NCBI RefSeq assembly: GCF_020740795.1
Contig: NC_067287.1
Coordinates: forward strand, 13,407,501 to 13,471,500
Source of the DNA: Apus apus
Lineage: Eukaryota; Chordata; Aves; Apodiformes; Apodidae
DNA length: 64,000 nt
Direction of reading: 5' to 3'
Below the pieces are notes generated by a model, which worked only from the letters and a program-made list of their open reading frames with translations, had not been told where the DNA came from and searched no databases. Position 1 is the stretch's first letter; each line of letters begins with the position of its first letter. Positions 13,101-25,200 of this stretch are shown here, one piece after another. Position numbers and translations under genes: made by a program.

Positions 13101-16100
13101 TGAAACAGGCCGTGTTTTCACCAGCACAGGTATCAGCATGTAACAAAGTATCGAATCTAAGTGTGACTTCTGGTTATCTGATTGGGGTATCAACATAGCA
13201 TTTACATGGGGGAGGGGGTCTCGGTTTTGGTTAATTTTTAAGCAGGTCCCCTTGCTGCCTGATCACCTTTGCAGAGAGATTCTTGCGAAAATATTTGACA
13301 GAAATTCTGAAGCCTCATGACCATACTGGTTTTCATGCTCTAGTCACCTGGCCAAATCCTTGCTGAGATTAGTGGAAATGTTTACAGTGAGATCGGAATT
13401 AGCCAGAATGTACACTGAGGAAAAAATGAGAAAGAGAAGCTAGAATAGCTTTTGTGTGTGGCATAACACTGTTTCCAGAGTTGTGACATCTTTGTTTATC
13501 CTAGGCCTGGAAATGCATGATGTTTTGATATTTGCTCCTTCAAGAAGCCACCTTGCTAACAATCTTTTTTTTCTGAGCTATAATAGCTCCATACCCACTT
13601 CAAATTTGTTGAGAGATACTGAAAGGCAAGGCACTTGGTTTGGACATGGAGTCTTTAAAGCACCTCCTTGATCAGCAGTCTGGACATCCTGGCAGTGTAG
13701 GGGTTAACCTGCGGCCAGGGAAAGCTCTGGGAAGGTTAGCACGGGGGAAGCCTTGAGGACAGGGAGGGATTTACTGTGAACTTTGGAATATGTTTAGTAT
13801 AATTATGCCCTGGAAAGGAAAGAAATTAATAACTAGACTGAAAAGCAAGAGCAGAGAGGAGACGATGAAAGCAGAGGGGGCATGGACACAGTAAGGGTGC
13901 TCACCATGAAGCAGTGATACCAGCCCTAGTTAAGAGCAGCAGTACTGTTACTCCTACAGCCTTGGTGCTCCAACAGATGCTCCCCGGACTCCCACCTGCC
14001 TGCAGCTGATCAGCTGCCCAGTGCTCTGCAACCCCATGTGCAAGGGCTAGCTCACATTCCCCTGCTGCCCCAACCTGCCCTGGTAGCCCAAATTGAGAGT
14101 GTCACATGCAGGTTGCCAGCAGGCAGGACTGCAGCTGTGCTGGAGGATTTCAAAGCCCCAGAGCTGACCCTCCACCCCAGTGCACACACATTGTCCTTCA
14201 CGTAGCACCTTGTGTACAGTCTGGGCAGCTGTGAGCAAAGCAGCAACTGCTGTTATTGCATTACTGGGACTGAATGAGTGTCAAGCAACACACTGAGCTG
14301 CACCCGTTTGCCTGCCCAAAAATAGGAGGCAGTGAAGAAGTGGGGCCAGAATGTCTTTCTCTGAAAAGCTTCCAATCTGGTGCCATAATTAATGACAGAA
14401 TTGATCACAGCAAGAGCTGCTCTCTGGGTGCTTGACCTGGATGTGGGTGTTGCACACATGATTCCTCAGCTGGACTGCCCCATAGTCTCTATAAAAATGT
14501 CTTTCAGCAAAGAATGTATTCCTAGAGGAATCTGTGCTTTAATATGTTGTTGTGCATGGAGGATGCAACAAGAAAACAGGCAAACTCAGATGGGAGAGCA
14601 TTGAACCAACGATGCGAGAGAGAGCTGGGGAGCAAAGGAGGACAAGCACATGCAGGAAACGCTGGTCTGAGTAGAAATGGGAGTCAAGCAATGCAAATAT
14701 TACCTACAGGCGGACCAGACCTATGACAGATTGGTGCTACTGACCCCAACAATAATTTTATTACCCAATTTCTAGTAAAGGTTTGATCATACCACTTCTG
14801 GGGGATGTCAGAATTACCACAGCCCAGCCCACCACAGCTCCCTGGCTTCCCTTGCGTGCAAGACTGGGGAAGGCAGGGAGGCACCAGGTTTGTTGCAGGT
14901 CCCCTCCTCCCTGGAGGTAGCAGCTTGCTTTATTCCACCTGCATTTCTGAAAGCTGTACAGTCTGATGCTGGCTGAGGGCTGTCTGGGTGAGAGTCCCTG
15001 TGACACAGGAGACATCTAAAAGTGTCACCAACGTTCATGCAATTAAAGAGCAAGAAGGTCAAGCACAGAGATGGGGCCTCCCCCTTTCCTCTGCCAGCTG
15101 CTCGGATGAGCTGCCTCATTTTAACAAAATGGTAGATGAAGAAATGAGAAATCTGAATGACATGGCTGAAAGAAAAACATTGATTCCTAGAAAATTTTCC
15201 AAGGCTTTTCTACTTGCTTGTTCTTGGGTCTGCTCCCCTTATAAAATGGGCAAGAGCTGAGCAATTTGGGAAGACAAAGGAAACTCAGATTACACAAAAC
15301 TTTTGCATTGAGGACTCTGATTTGAGACCTCTACTTTAACCAAACCCTTCTCTATGCTTCATTTGCTTCCCCTGGTTCCTTCAAGCACATTGCTTTACCT
15401 ATGCTGCCATAACAAAGGACTTACAGCAGTTTGGGAAACTCTTCATTTTTCCTTCTTTTGTAAATATTTCAGAGTTACCATCTGCCATTTCCCACCAGCC
15501 CAGGGAGCTCTCTGACAAGGATCTCCCTGCTCAGTGCTGGTGCTGTGAAAGGAGGGGACGAGGGAAGAGCTGTGCAGGGCTTGGGAGCAGAGCTGCAGGT
15601 TGCAGCTGGTGTGAACACTTTTGCTGAAGCCAAAACCAACACCAAATGGCTTCTCTTTCTCATGCACGTGAAATTGCTTGTTTGATACAGTCAGTAAAAA
15701 GCAGAGATCTTGTTTATTGCTTTCTGTAAAAAGGGGAGGACAGTGTGGCTGTGTCACAGCTGCCTCTCTGTGTCTGGCAAGATCTCCATGGTTAAGCAGC
15801 AGCAAAGTTTGTTGGAAAATATCCCAAAGTAGCAGTGTGCTGTAGGAAAGAAGCTGCTGGCAGCTGACTTGTTGGTGAATTGACAAGAGATGGGAATCAC
15901 AGCTTAGTAATTTTATGTGTCTTAATATTTTTTGGGTGAGGTTTTGTCAGAGCAATGGATAAATAACCTAACATAACAGAAACCAGTGCTGAAGCCAATA
16001 AGAACCATGAGTTTCTGCTGCATATATAATGCACAGGAACAGTGGCTCTGCCTTGTGAGAGTGAATGCCTCTGTTGCACATGAAATGTCAGAAATCAAAT

Positions 16101-16851
16101 CCTATATCCACCCATCCAAGCATTTGTTTGGGATGAGCTGGTACAGTTACTCCCTTAAGAAATGGAAAACTACCTTACATTTTCTGACCACTGGGATACT
16201 CCATAAAACTGCCTTTGAAGGCCTCATAGCAGCATGCTAATAGTTGTAATACTTCCAAATATTTAGTAACCAACTCTTTGCCAACTTACCAAACCATACA
16301 ACAGCTTTATCTAACAGTAAGCTGAGCATCCAAAAAGGTCATGTTGTTCTATATTTCAAAGTTTTGTCCCAAAGTTTTAGCCAAACTCCAGACTCCAGTG
16401 ATCACACCAAACCTTTGTGCATTTTTTCCTCCTTCTTAAGAGGTGATGTTCATTTCCCTCCTTGACTTCTTTGTTCCCCAGAGCTGCCACACCTTTTTAC
16501 TGCTTCAACTGCAATGTTAACAAATCCAGGCTACACCTGATCATTTAACATAATGTACGTCCTGCATCCAGACCAACAAAATTATCCTAAATTGTCTATG
16601 GCTCTGGGGTGCAGACAGCCAGCTGGTTGCTGGTGCTTTGGACAGAGGGCTAGCATAGGTAGAGCCAGAGTGGATATTGCTGTGTGCAGGTGCATGTCAC
16701 AGCTGAAGCACAGATAGCTTCATTTCCAACAGGAGCTGAGAATACACATACTTTTTATGCAGCAATATGGCTGCATATGGTCAGAGGCTCTAGGTAAATG
16801 CGTTTTTAAAATCATTTTCTTTTTGATGAAACTTTAATGCTGTAGAAATCC

Positions 16852-17562
16852 ATGGAGGAAATGGAGGAAAAAGATCTTCCTAGATACAAGAAAAACTCAC
16901 TTGTGTTTGATCTGTCTCTTGTACCCTTTGGAAGCGGATATGTTTATTTACAGCACAATCTGAGCTCCACTGAAGTCAGTGGGAAGTCTGCCACCAACTT
17001 CACAAGCATCAGGCTGGTGCCTCTGAGGGGTGATCAGCTGAGCATGCTCTTCTCCTCTGCTGTGGAAGGAGCCACTAATGTGTGCCCTTTGGCTGCTTGC
17101 TGTGCTAAACCCATTTATCTGAACCGTGACAGCATTAGAGACAGTTTTAAGCGATTGACCCACTTTTGCTGCCATAAAAATAATCAAGCTGTTCCTTTTT
17201 ATTTACTAGGGGAGTCTGTTTTAAGCTCCCAGATGCTCAGTTGTAAGGGGGCTAAGGCGAGTTTTGCACATTTAAAATGGAGTATTGTGTTCATTTGTAT
17301 AGCAGGAGGGGAAGGAAACAGTGAGCAATCCTTTCCCTGCCTGAAGATTGACAGCCTGGTGGCCTCTGAGACAGAAAGGTCTTTGTTTATTCCATCACAG
17401 TCACAGTGCCCACAGCTGTCAGGTCTGGTGCTCCCATATTGGTCAGCTCATCCTATCAGGAAGAACCACTGTATCCCAGTCATCAGGGACAAGCTGAACA
17501 GATCCATCAAAGTGGGGTATGAGAGCCAAGACAACAGGTCAGGCCATCTTTCAGGCAGTTGA
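16852..17562 (+). other. Long open frame of 236 codons, probably not a gene
   Basis: This is one of the two longest uninterrupted frames in the window, starting at an ATG with G at +4 but no purine at -3. I recognise no domain, signal peptide, membrane segment or family motif in the translation. The composition is unremarkable, with many Ser, Leu and Cys. The segment around 16965-17010 carries a degenerate copy of a dispersed noncoding repeat (CTGAAGTCAGTGGGAAGTCTG), which argues against a conserved coding exon. There is no nearby CpG-rich promoter. I list it because of its length; a chance frame or the remains of an old repeat is more likely than a gene. Confidence 0.15.
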
Positions 17563-20500
17563 TAGCTGAAGGTTGGGAGATCTTAGAAATCCAGGAGGGA
17601 TAAGATGTTCAACACATGTATAAGGCTGTGGAATGGATCTTCAGGAAAAATTAAAGTGCAAAAAAACTATCAGATGCTATGGAGGGGAGTAGATGGAAGG
17701 TCTGTCTTCTCTTTTAAGTGGGTTAGCAGTGCTAAATGTGCACTTTGAAGATTAATTATAATCTGAAACTATAACATATCCCACCTCCAACCTGCCTTTC
17801 CTGGCTCAGGGGGATGAGCAGTGACTCCTGACAGTGAACTATGTGGATGGATGGAAAGATTGATGGGTGATGAAGTCCTAAACCATGGGTTTAACTTTCA
17901 CATGGAAAAGTCCCGAGAAGTATCACCCTGAGTTGTTCCCACTGCAGTGGCAGGAACACAGGGGCAAAGGGATGAGAGGGAAACACTAGTCTTCAAGTTT
18001 TGATACTCAGAGGCTCTTTAAGCATAACATGGGCTATCCTCTTGATTTCTAGCAAGAATAGTTCAGATAAATGCCCACGGAAAGTAACAGCCCCCTCGGA
18101 TCCCCAGAGCCCACCTTCTGCCTGCTTTAGAGCACAGGAGATGCCTGTCAGCTATAGGCAGTGGTCCACCAGAGGGTTTAAAGTTTGCCCAGATACTGCA
18201 GCCAGTTTTTCTCAGCTCCAGTCCAGGCAGACTTTGAGCTATCCTCTAAGCAAAAGAGCTTCGCCCACAGCTTCCCTCAGCCCGCTTAAAAATGCAACTT
18301 CATCAAATTGTCCCAGCCATGGCTCAGAGCAGCTCTGCTCCCAGGCATGCAGCCAGGAGCTGCCTGTGCCTCTGCCTGCTGCCATTTCAGCCAAATGCAA
18401 AGCCCCCCTCCTTGCTCCTGGCTTTTCCTGACGTTCTACAGGACACATTTGCTTTAGCTCCTAGGAACCACGGCAAGCACCTACTAGAAATATTAACAAC
18501 TCTTTGCTCATTAAAGAGCCACATCATTGCACTTGCTGCCCCCTTCAGCACAGCATTTGCACCAGGCCTGCTGCTCTTACCCTGTGCTCCAGCTGGGAGA
18601 CTATGGACAAAACTAGTCAATGAGATGTTGTCTTAAAAGTATTAAGCTTATTACTGAGATTGAGATGTTTCAGAAATGCTGCAGTGAGCAGGCTGAGGCT
18701 GGCTGTTGTGTCAGGCAAAGGTTTGCAATAGGGTAAGCCTTGGCTACAACTGTGGGCCCCGAGGAAGCCATTTGTGGAACTTGCAAATAAATAAAATATA
18801 AAATAATCTGAGTGGATCAATGGAGCTGTTATTAGCTCTCCTGGATTTGAGACTCTGGAAATATAGAAGACAACTCTTTCGGATCCTGTGTTGTTCTGTC
18901 CTTGTTAGCTGCAAGTGCTAGCAAAACTACTGAAGATGTCAGTGAGAAAGCAGCTCTATTTTTAACAGTAACTAATTCTGAATTACTTGACAATTCTAAT
19001 AGTTTTCAGCTGATTTGGGCAAAGGGGAGAGCTATGGACACTACAGAAATGCTGAAGTGAGATCTAGAAGTGTGAAAAGGAGACAAACACATCAAAAACC
19101 TTCTGAATGCAAAAAAAACCCCAAACCACACAATCATTTTTGCAAGGGTTTTCAGGTGCCAACGGGGTGCTCACAGCAGGGAGGAGTCTGAGGCCCACCA
19201 GCAGTGCTTAGGAATTCCTCCCAGAAGCCATGGGCAGGGTCACAGAAGCAGTTTACCTGGGAGCAGCTGGGATGTTGCTAGCTGTTGGGCTTTGAACCCA
19301 GGTACAGAGGCTAATGAGGCAATAGAAAGCACAGTGCATGGCCACTGAAATAAGTCTTCCCTGAGCAGCAAACCTGCCTGGGATTCACGGTCCATGTCCC
19401 CCACCCTGTCACACCGCAATAATCCATCTCCTTGTAGCGGTTCCTTGGGACAATCCAAAGTGCACACACAGCTCCTTACACCTCTCTGTTATTTATTTTG
19501 CATTTTTTCCTCTTCCCTTTCCCAGGTGTTTGGACCCTTCACTTTCTGATGTGGCCTCTAAGCTAACTTCCCAGCTTCCTCCCTGCCTTCCATCATGTTT
19601 TTTGCCTCTTAGCAAATCAAAAGCCAGCATGGGATGTGACTAATCTAAAGCTACACAGGGTTAACTGGCAGCCAGCTGCCACCAAGAAGAGGTGGCTCTT
19701 GCTTTTCCCTCAGAAGAGGCGTTTATGTCAATCTCTCCAGCTATGGATTTCTATATTGAGGTTATGGAAACTTTTTCTTTCTGAGACCTCCATCCATCTG
19801 CCTAATATGTCTATATGGCCAAGAAATTCAGATTATTGCAGGCAGACAGAAGAACAGGCAGAGGGACTGCATGGATGCAGTTGTCTTAGGGAGCTATGTT
19901 AAGGAGCTGGAATGCTGTATTTATGTCTGACTGAAATAAACCAAGAAATGTGTAATAAAAGAAAGTGTGGGGGTTACTAGCTTCAAAATAAAGATTCCTG
20001 GGGAGCTGACAGATAGCAAATAGCTTTATGTGCATCATCAAATGTCTGACAGGTTCCTCTAGAGAAACAAAGTCCGTATTTCTACATGCTCCATTCACAC
20101 TTTGGGACACAATTCTTCCTCAGACTGACATTTGGTTACATTCATTCCCTCAGGCGTTTTACAGGAAAACACAGCAACATATTTGATTGTTCAGGAGGTA
20201 CTGAACTTTACATAGCTGACATTTGGAAACAGAGAGAGCTCACGCCTGGGAGCTCCAACTGCTTTGAAAGAAACAAAACTGCTGGACTCAATTATATAGA
20301 AATGTAAATTTCATGTAGCAGTAATAGCAAAACAGGGAGCAAAGTTAGTGCTGCTGGACTGTGCTAATCTCAGCTGTGAAGTGCACTGGAAGTTCACACT
20401 AAAGTTGCTAAAAGGAGAGAGAAGACTTTTTGCAGTGACAGCCTGCATGTGGGGAGCCACCTTCCTCTGTCTGGCCAAAGCCAAAATTCAAGGGTGCTCC

Positions 20501-21189
20501 TGAGACAACATCCTAAGAAACCCAGGATGTTTCCAAGGTCCCAGTCCCAACAATGAACAAAATATTAAATAATCTGTTGTGCATTTTAGATAATTCCTCA
20601 GTTTAATGGGCTGAGGCTTAAGCAGTGTATATGAGGGAAGCACAGGAGTGGATGTGTTACTCCTCACCACCCCCTGCAGAAGAGCGAAGGAGAGAAGTCC
20701 AAATGAGAATATGCCACATGTGCAAGTGTCCCGAGTCAGCCCCTATCCTGAGCTTAGCATTGTCAAACCATAGAGGAATACCAGGGAAATGATGTCTCAT
20801 GCTGACAATAGAAAAGACAAAGACAGGTGCTGCCAAATGCAATCATGGGAGGGTTACAGCAACACAAGGAGCTGGGTAGGCCAAAACCCCAAAGCTGTTG
20901 TTGGGAGAGCAGCCCCTGGGATATGCTTCATGTTGTGAACATGATGCTGAGTAGCCTTGAGTGGGGTGCAGGGGTTACAAACATGGAGCAGCTCCCAGAG
21001 GAGATGCACCCTCCAACACACAGATAGGAAGGAGAAGATGGCTAAGTCAGCTGCTTTGATTCAAAAGATGGGCCATAACCTGTATACTGGATCATCTGCA
21101 CTTACTTAACTGACCACTTGGCTTTTGTCTGCCATGGACAGGAGAAGCTGGCATGCAAAGCTACAGCCTGGGAAAGGGTGCTGGTTCCT
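17563..21189. other. Intergenic DNA without a supported gene
   Basis: No gene, RNA gene or recognisable mobile element is visible here. Parts near 18100-18600 are GC-richer and carry overlapping open frames on both strands, as expected for GC-rich noncoding DNA with few stop codons. Confidence 0.45.
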
Positions 21190-22065
21190 GGCCAGTGTGA
21201 AAGGTCAACCAGGTGATCAAGCCCAGTCAGCATGGGTTTATGAAAGGCAGGTTCTGCTTGACTAACCTGCTTTTATGACAAGGTGACTCCCTTAGTGGAT
21301 GAGGGAAACATGGATGTTGTTTACCTGGACTTTAGTAAAGCCTTTGACACAGTTTTCCACAGCATTCTCCTAGATAAACTGGATGGGTGTACACTTTGCT
21401 GGCTAAAAAACTGTGGTTACTGGAGTTAAATCCAGCCAGTGGCTTGTTGCAAGTGGTGTTCCCCAGGACTCAGTATTGGGCAAGCGGATTGAATGCACCT
21501 TCAATAATTTTGCAGATGACACCAAGCTGGGTAGCAGTGTTGATCTGTCTGAGGGTGAGAAGGCTCTACAGAGGGACTTGGACAGGCTGGATTGATAGGC
21601 TGAAGCCAGTTGTATGAGGTTCAACAAAGCCAAGTGTCAGATCCTGCACTGGAGTCACAAGAACCCCACAGAACATTACACACCTGGAAACTGGCTGGAA
21701 AGCTGCCCAGAGGAAAAGGACCTGGAGGTGTTAGTCAACAATTGGCTGCATATGAGCCAGCAGTGTGCCCAGGTGGCCAAGGCAGCCAACAGCATCCTGG
21801 CTTGTCTCAGAAATAGCGTGACCAGGAGGACTAGGGCAGGGATCATTTCCCTGTGCTCAGCACTGGGGAGGCTGCACCTCGAATCTTGTGTTCAGTTTTG
21901 GGCACCTCACTACAACAAAGACATGGAGGTTCTGGAACATGGCCAGAGAAGGGCAACAAAGCTGGTGAAGGGTCTGGAGCATAAGTCTTAGAAGGAGCTA
22001 CTGAGGGAACTGGGGTTGCTTGATGGTCTTAAAATTCTTTTCCAATCTAAATGATTCTATGATTT
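21190..22065 (+). pseudogene. Decayed CR1 LINE with reverse-transcriptase remnants
   Basis: The forward strand encodes pieces of a CR1-type ORF2 reverse transcriptase. VYLDFSKAFDTV lies near 21320-21355, GVPQDSVLG near 21456-21482, and FADDTKLG (the metal-binding F/YADD motif) near 21509-21533. An in-frame-like tail with LHWSH, LAC(L)RNS and [19 protein letters not shown] follows to about 21990. Compared with the usual CR1 order, residues expected between the GVPQ-SVLG block and the FADD block are missing, and the reading frame shifts between blocks. After 21990 the sequence jumps to the CR1 3' terminus (CTTTTCCAATCTAAATGATT) ending at 22065, so most of the region between ORF2 and the tail is deleted. 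The copy is dead. The 5' limit is approximate. Confidence 0.9.
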
Positions 22066-22128
22066 GAGCCTGATGTGCTCCAGCAACGAGCTAAAAATGG
22101 CATTTGGCCTCATCAGCTGCCTTTACTC

Positions 22129-22270
22129 CATAGAATCATAGAATCTCAGGGGTCGGAAGGGACCTCGAAAGATCATCTAGTCCAACCCCCCCCAGCTAGA
22201 GCAGGGTCACCTAGAGCACATCACACAAGAACGCATCCAGGTGGGTTTTGAATGTCTCCATCAGCCTTTG
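22129..22270 (-). repeat. CR1 LINE 3' end, reverse orientation
   Basis: The segment begins with CATAGAATCATAGAATC and continues with GGAAGGGACCTCGAAAGATC, ATCTAGTCCAACCCCCC and TTTTGAATGTCTCCA. That is the reverse complement of an avian CR1 3' region. It is a short 5'-truncated copy. Its tail faces the tail of the plus-strand CR1 ending at 22065, with about 63 bases between them. The far end is approximate. Confidence 0.92.
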
Positions 22271-25200
22271 GGTACAAGAAGGAAGGCATAACAAAGCCCT
22301 ACAGAAACTGGGGGCAGAGGAGAGAGTCTCAAGTATAAGCTCAAGATACAACAAGTTTCTGTAAAGCACCAGTTTCTCACTCACATACACATTCTCTCTC
22401 ATTTCTGAGTACATCTTGAAATATATTCTCCTCCCTGGAAAAATCTTGCCTCCCATCTTCTTCCCAGTCAGAGAGTACAAATGGGTTTGTGAACCTTAGT
22501 ATATAATTTACAGCTGCCATAAATCTGGAACAATGTACACTATCAGATGTGCAGGTCTCACTTATAAACCAGGATTTATGATTTCACCCCTTAGATCTGC
22601 AGATGGGTTTTATTGTGATTTATGCCTGTGTCATCAAGGACCATATATAAGAATTACCTGATGTTATCGAGGGACCTATTCTTTTTGGCCCTTATCTTTC
22701 TTCTGAAAGCAGAGACTACTTAATCACAGTTAGCTATATATGGAGTGCAGTGTCCTCTGTGATTTACCCATGTCCCTTTTTTCAGTATTATTAGCTTCTG
22801 ATGTTAGGACTAACCCAATGAAATACTCTCAGCACATGCTGAATTGCAACTACATAAACAGTTTCTAAAAGACTCTTTGGTGGCTGCATTGATAAATATA
22901 ATTCCAATCTTTCTAAAGGAGACGTTGCATCAACATTAACTGAATGCCAGCATCAAACTGAGGTATGAAAAGGTTCTTTGGACCCTCTGAATAAAATATT
23001 TAGGTTTCCACCGGTGTTGGTAGAGGCTACACCTCAGTAGCATAAATTGTAGGGAAAAACTAGAGATTTCTGAAAGATTTCAGCCATCTAACCACCACTG
23101 ATTGAAAAAGGTGTTGAAACACTACAGAGTATCTTGCCTGGAGAAGCAAAGAGACTCCTACTAGAGTTTCACAATACCCTATGCATTAGGCTCCCATTGT
23201 TTTCATTAGACCTGGGTACTTAAGAGCTTGTCAGAAGCCCACTTAGGTTTTCCCATGTCTCTTCTGGTGCTGACCTTCCCTCAGAAATCAGGCTGATAGC
23301 CTGTTCTTCCTTCAAAGCTATTAAGTCACAGGCTCCTGGAGGTGTTTTGATATCTGGCAGTCATTGGAATCACCTTTAAGGCCTTGGGTCTAACTGCATA
23401 AAAAAAGGATAACCTGTGCTTCTTAGGTGGGTTTGAAATCTCTGCAACGATTGCTAGGAGATTCTGGCAGTGCTTCAATAGATCTATTTACTCTCAAATG
23501 TACTAACAGCCAGGTGAAAGCCTGAAACCTTTTATCTCAATTACTGGCACAGAGGCTGCAGAAGGCAAGACATCGGGCACCAGGCTTCACTTGCTGTGAA
23601 CCATGTGTAGGAGCTCCAGAGCAGCCTAAGCTGCTTGTATAGGCACAGCCACTTTGTCTGAGGTATTCTTTGTGCACACCTATGAGGCTGAACTGCTGCA
23701 GGGATTTAGGGAAAGAATGGTAAATTTCTGGATCCCAAAAAGCTATAGATCATGTGATGGGCCGAGCAGCTCAGCCCAGACAAGATGGGAGCACTTCTGA
23801 GACCCCAAGGTCACAACAACTGTACACATCTGGGGAGCTTTAAACAGAGAGGTGCCTTCGGAGTTTATTCATCCTGGAGGTCTGTTAAAAGCTGACTAGG
23901 AGTTTTTAAGCATCACAGTACTAGATTTAGGCATCTCCATCCCACTTTAGGTTTAAATTCTTAAGTAGATCTTGTTCACACCACTCAAACTGATGTCAAG
24001 ATTTTTTTCTTATTCTGTGTGCAGCTTCCCAATAACTGTTCCATTTGCTTTCAGGCTGACAGCCTAAAGTACTCCAGTTTAGATCCTTAACTGTTAACTA
24101 ACATATAGTTTTTTATAAAAACAAGTAAAAATTTCAAATGAAATATAGTTTCTTACCAAAATTTCAGCTTTCAGCAGTTCTTGTTACATCCATTTAAAAG
24201 GGTGTAGGCAGAAGGATTTTTGAGAAGTGCAGAAATTAATTTTTTTCTTCAGACTGCTGTAACTCAAGCAGCAATTTAAGTACTACAAGATATGATCCAT
24301 TTCTAGTGCTTTCTCTTACATCCCTATTTTCTCACACACAGAAATTCAAGGGAAAAAAAAAACAGCCCCAGAGGAGTATCTCAGATGTACAAGTGCATGA
24401 AAATGAGAGGCTGTGGTGCTCAGTGTTTTGTAGCTTTCTAAGTGGGCCTAGAAACATTTACAGCCTTAGCTAATCACATTACATTTGCTTAATTAATGGA
24501 AAGAGCCTATGCTCTTGAGCTGACAGGCTTTGATAAATGAGTACAGCTGCCCTGGCTTCCAGCAGCATGTGTGAGTGCTTAATGGGGATAGGGTGAGGGA
24601 CAGCAAGGGTGCAGAGCAATGAAATAAGTGTACTATATGTGAACGAAACTCTCATTCATGCTTGCACTGCACCTGAGATGGAGGGATAGCTCCAAGTCAG
24701 CTTTGTGTTCACTGTACCTCAAGCTGTGCTGGGATCTGACCCATCATTGCTGCATGGAGGGGGCAGCCCTTTCCCTGGAACAACACAGACCACTCCCCTG
24801 CCCTGGGTCACCAAGCCATGGGGATACTCTCAGACACTTAGCATCATTTTAGGCAGCTTGAGAGAACCTTATTGTACCAAAGAGCTGTTTATAAATGACA
24901 GCTAGAGGATGGGGAGAGCAGCAGTGGTTTCCTAGGCAGGCAAAGAGAAAGCCTGCCCTGGACAGCACAGAAGATTACCTGTGTTTTTCAGAGCTTCTCC
25001 AGTACTTGTATCAGAAAAAAAAAAGCCTGTTTCCTGAAGTATCTGCTCTGTTCCTGTCCAAAGGACTTCTCATGTGCTTGCATTACAGTACACAAGCCTG
25101 AAACACATGGTATAAGCAGGTGCCTGGCCAACTGCTCTGATGATAGTCGAGCCAGTTGTACATACTTTCATACCTCATACCCCATCACATCCGACTCTTA

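Larger units (their letters stand above)
148..16851. other. Intergenic DNA without a supported gene
   Basis: I see no gene in this stretch. Open frames are short, lack recognisable domains and occur on both strands. It holds simple repeats: an AT-rich tract followed by poly-T at 3994-4023 and an A16 run at 10087-10102. There are two degenerate copies of a dispersed TCAATGGGAG-type sequence (about 10538-10602 and 11120-11185). An AT-rich block near 7795-7880 resembles conserved noncoding DNA. No CpG island, tRNA or recognisable mobile-element coding region was found. Genes with very small exons could be missed by eye. Confidence 0.5.
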
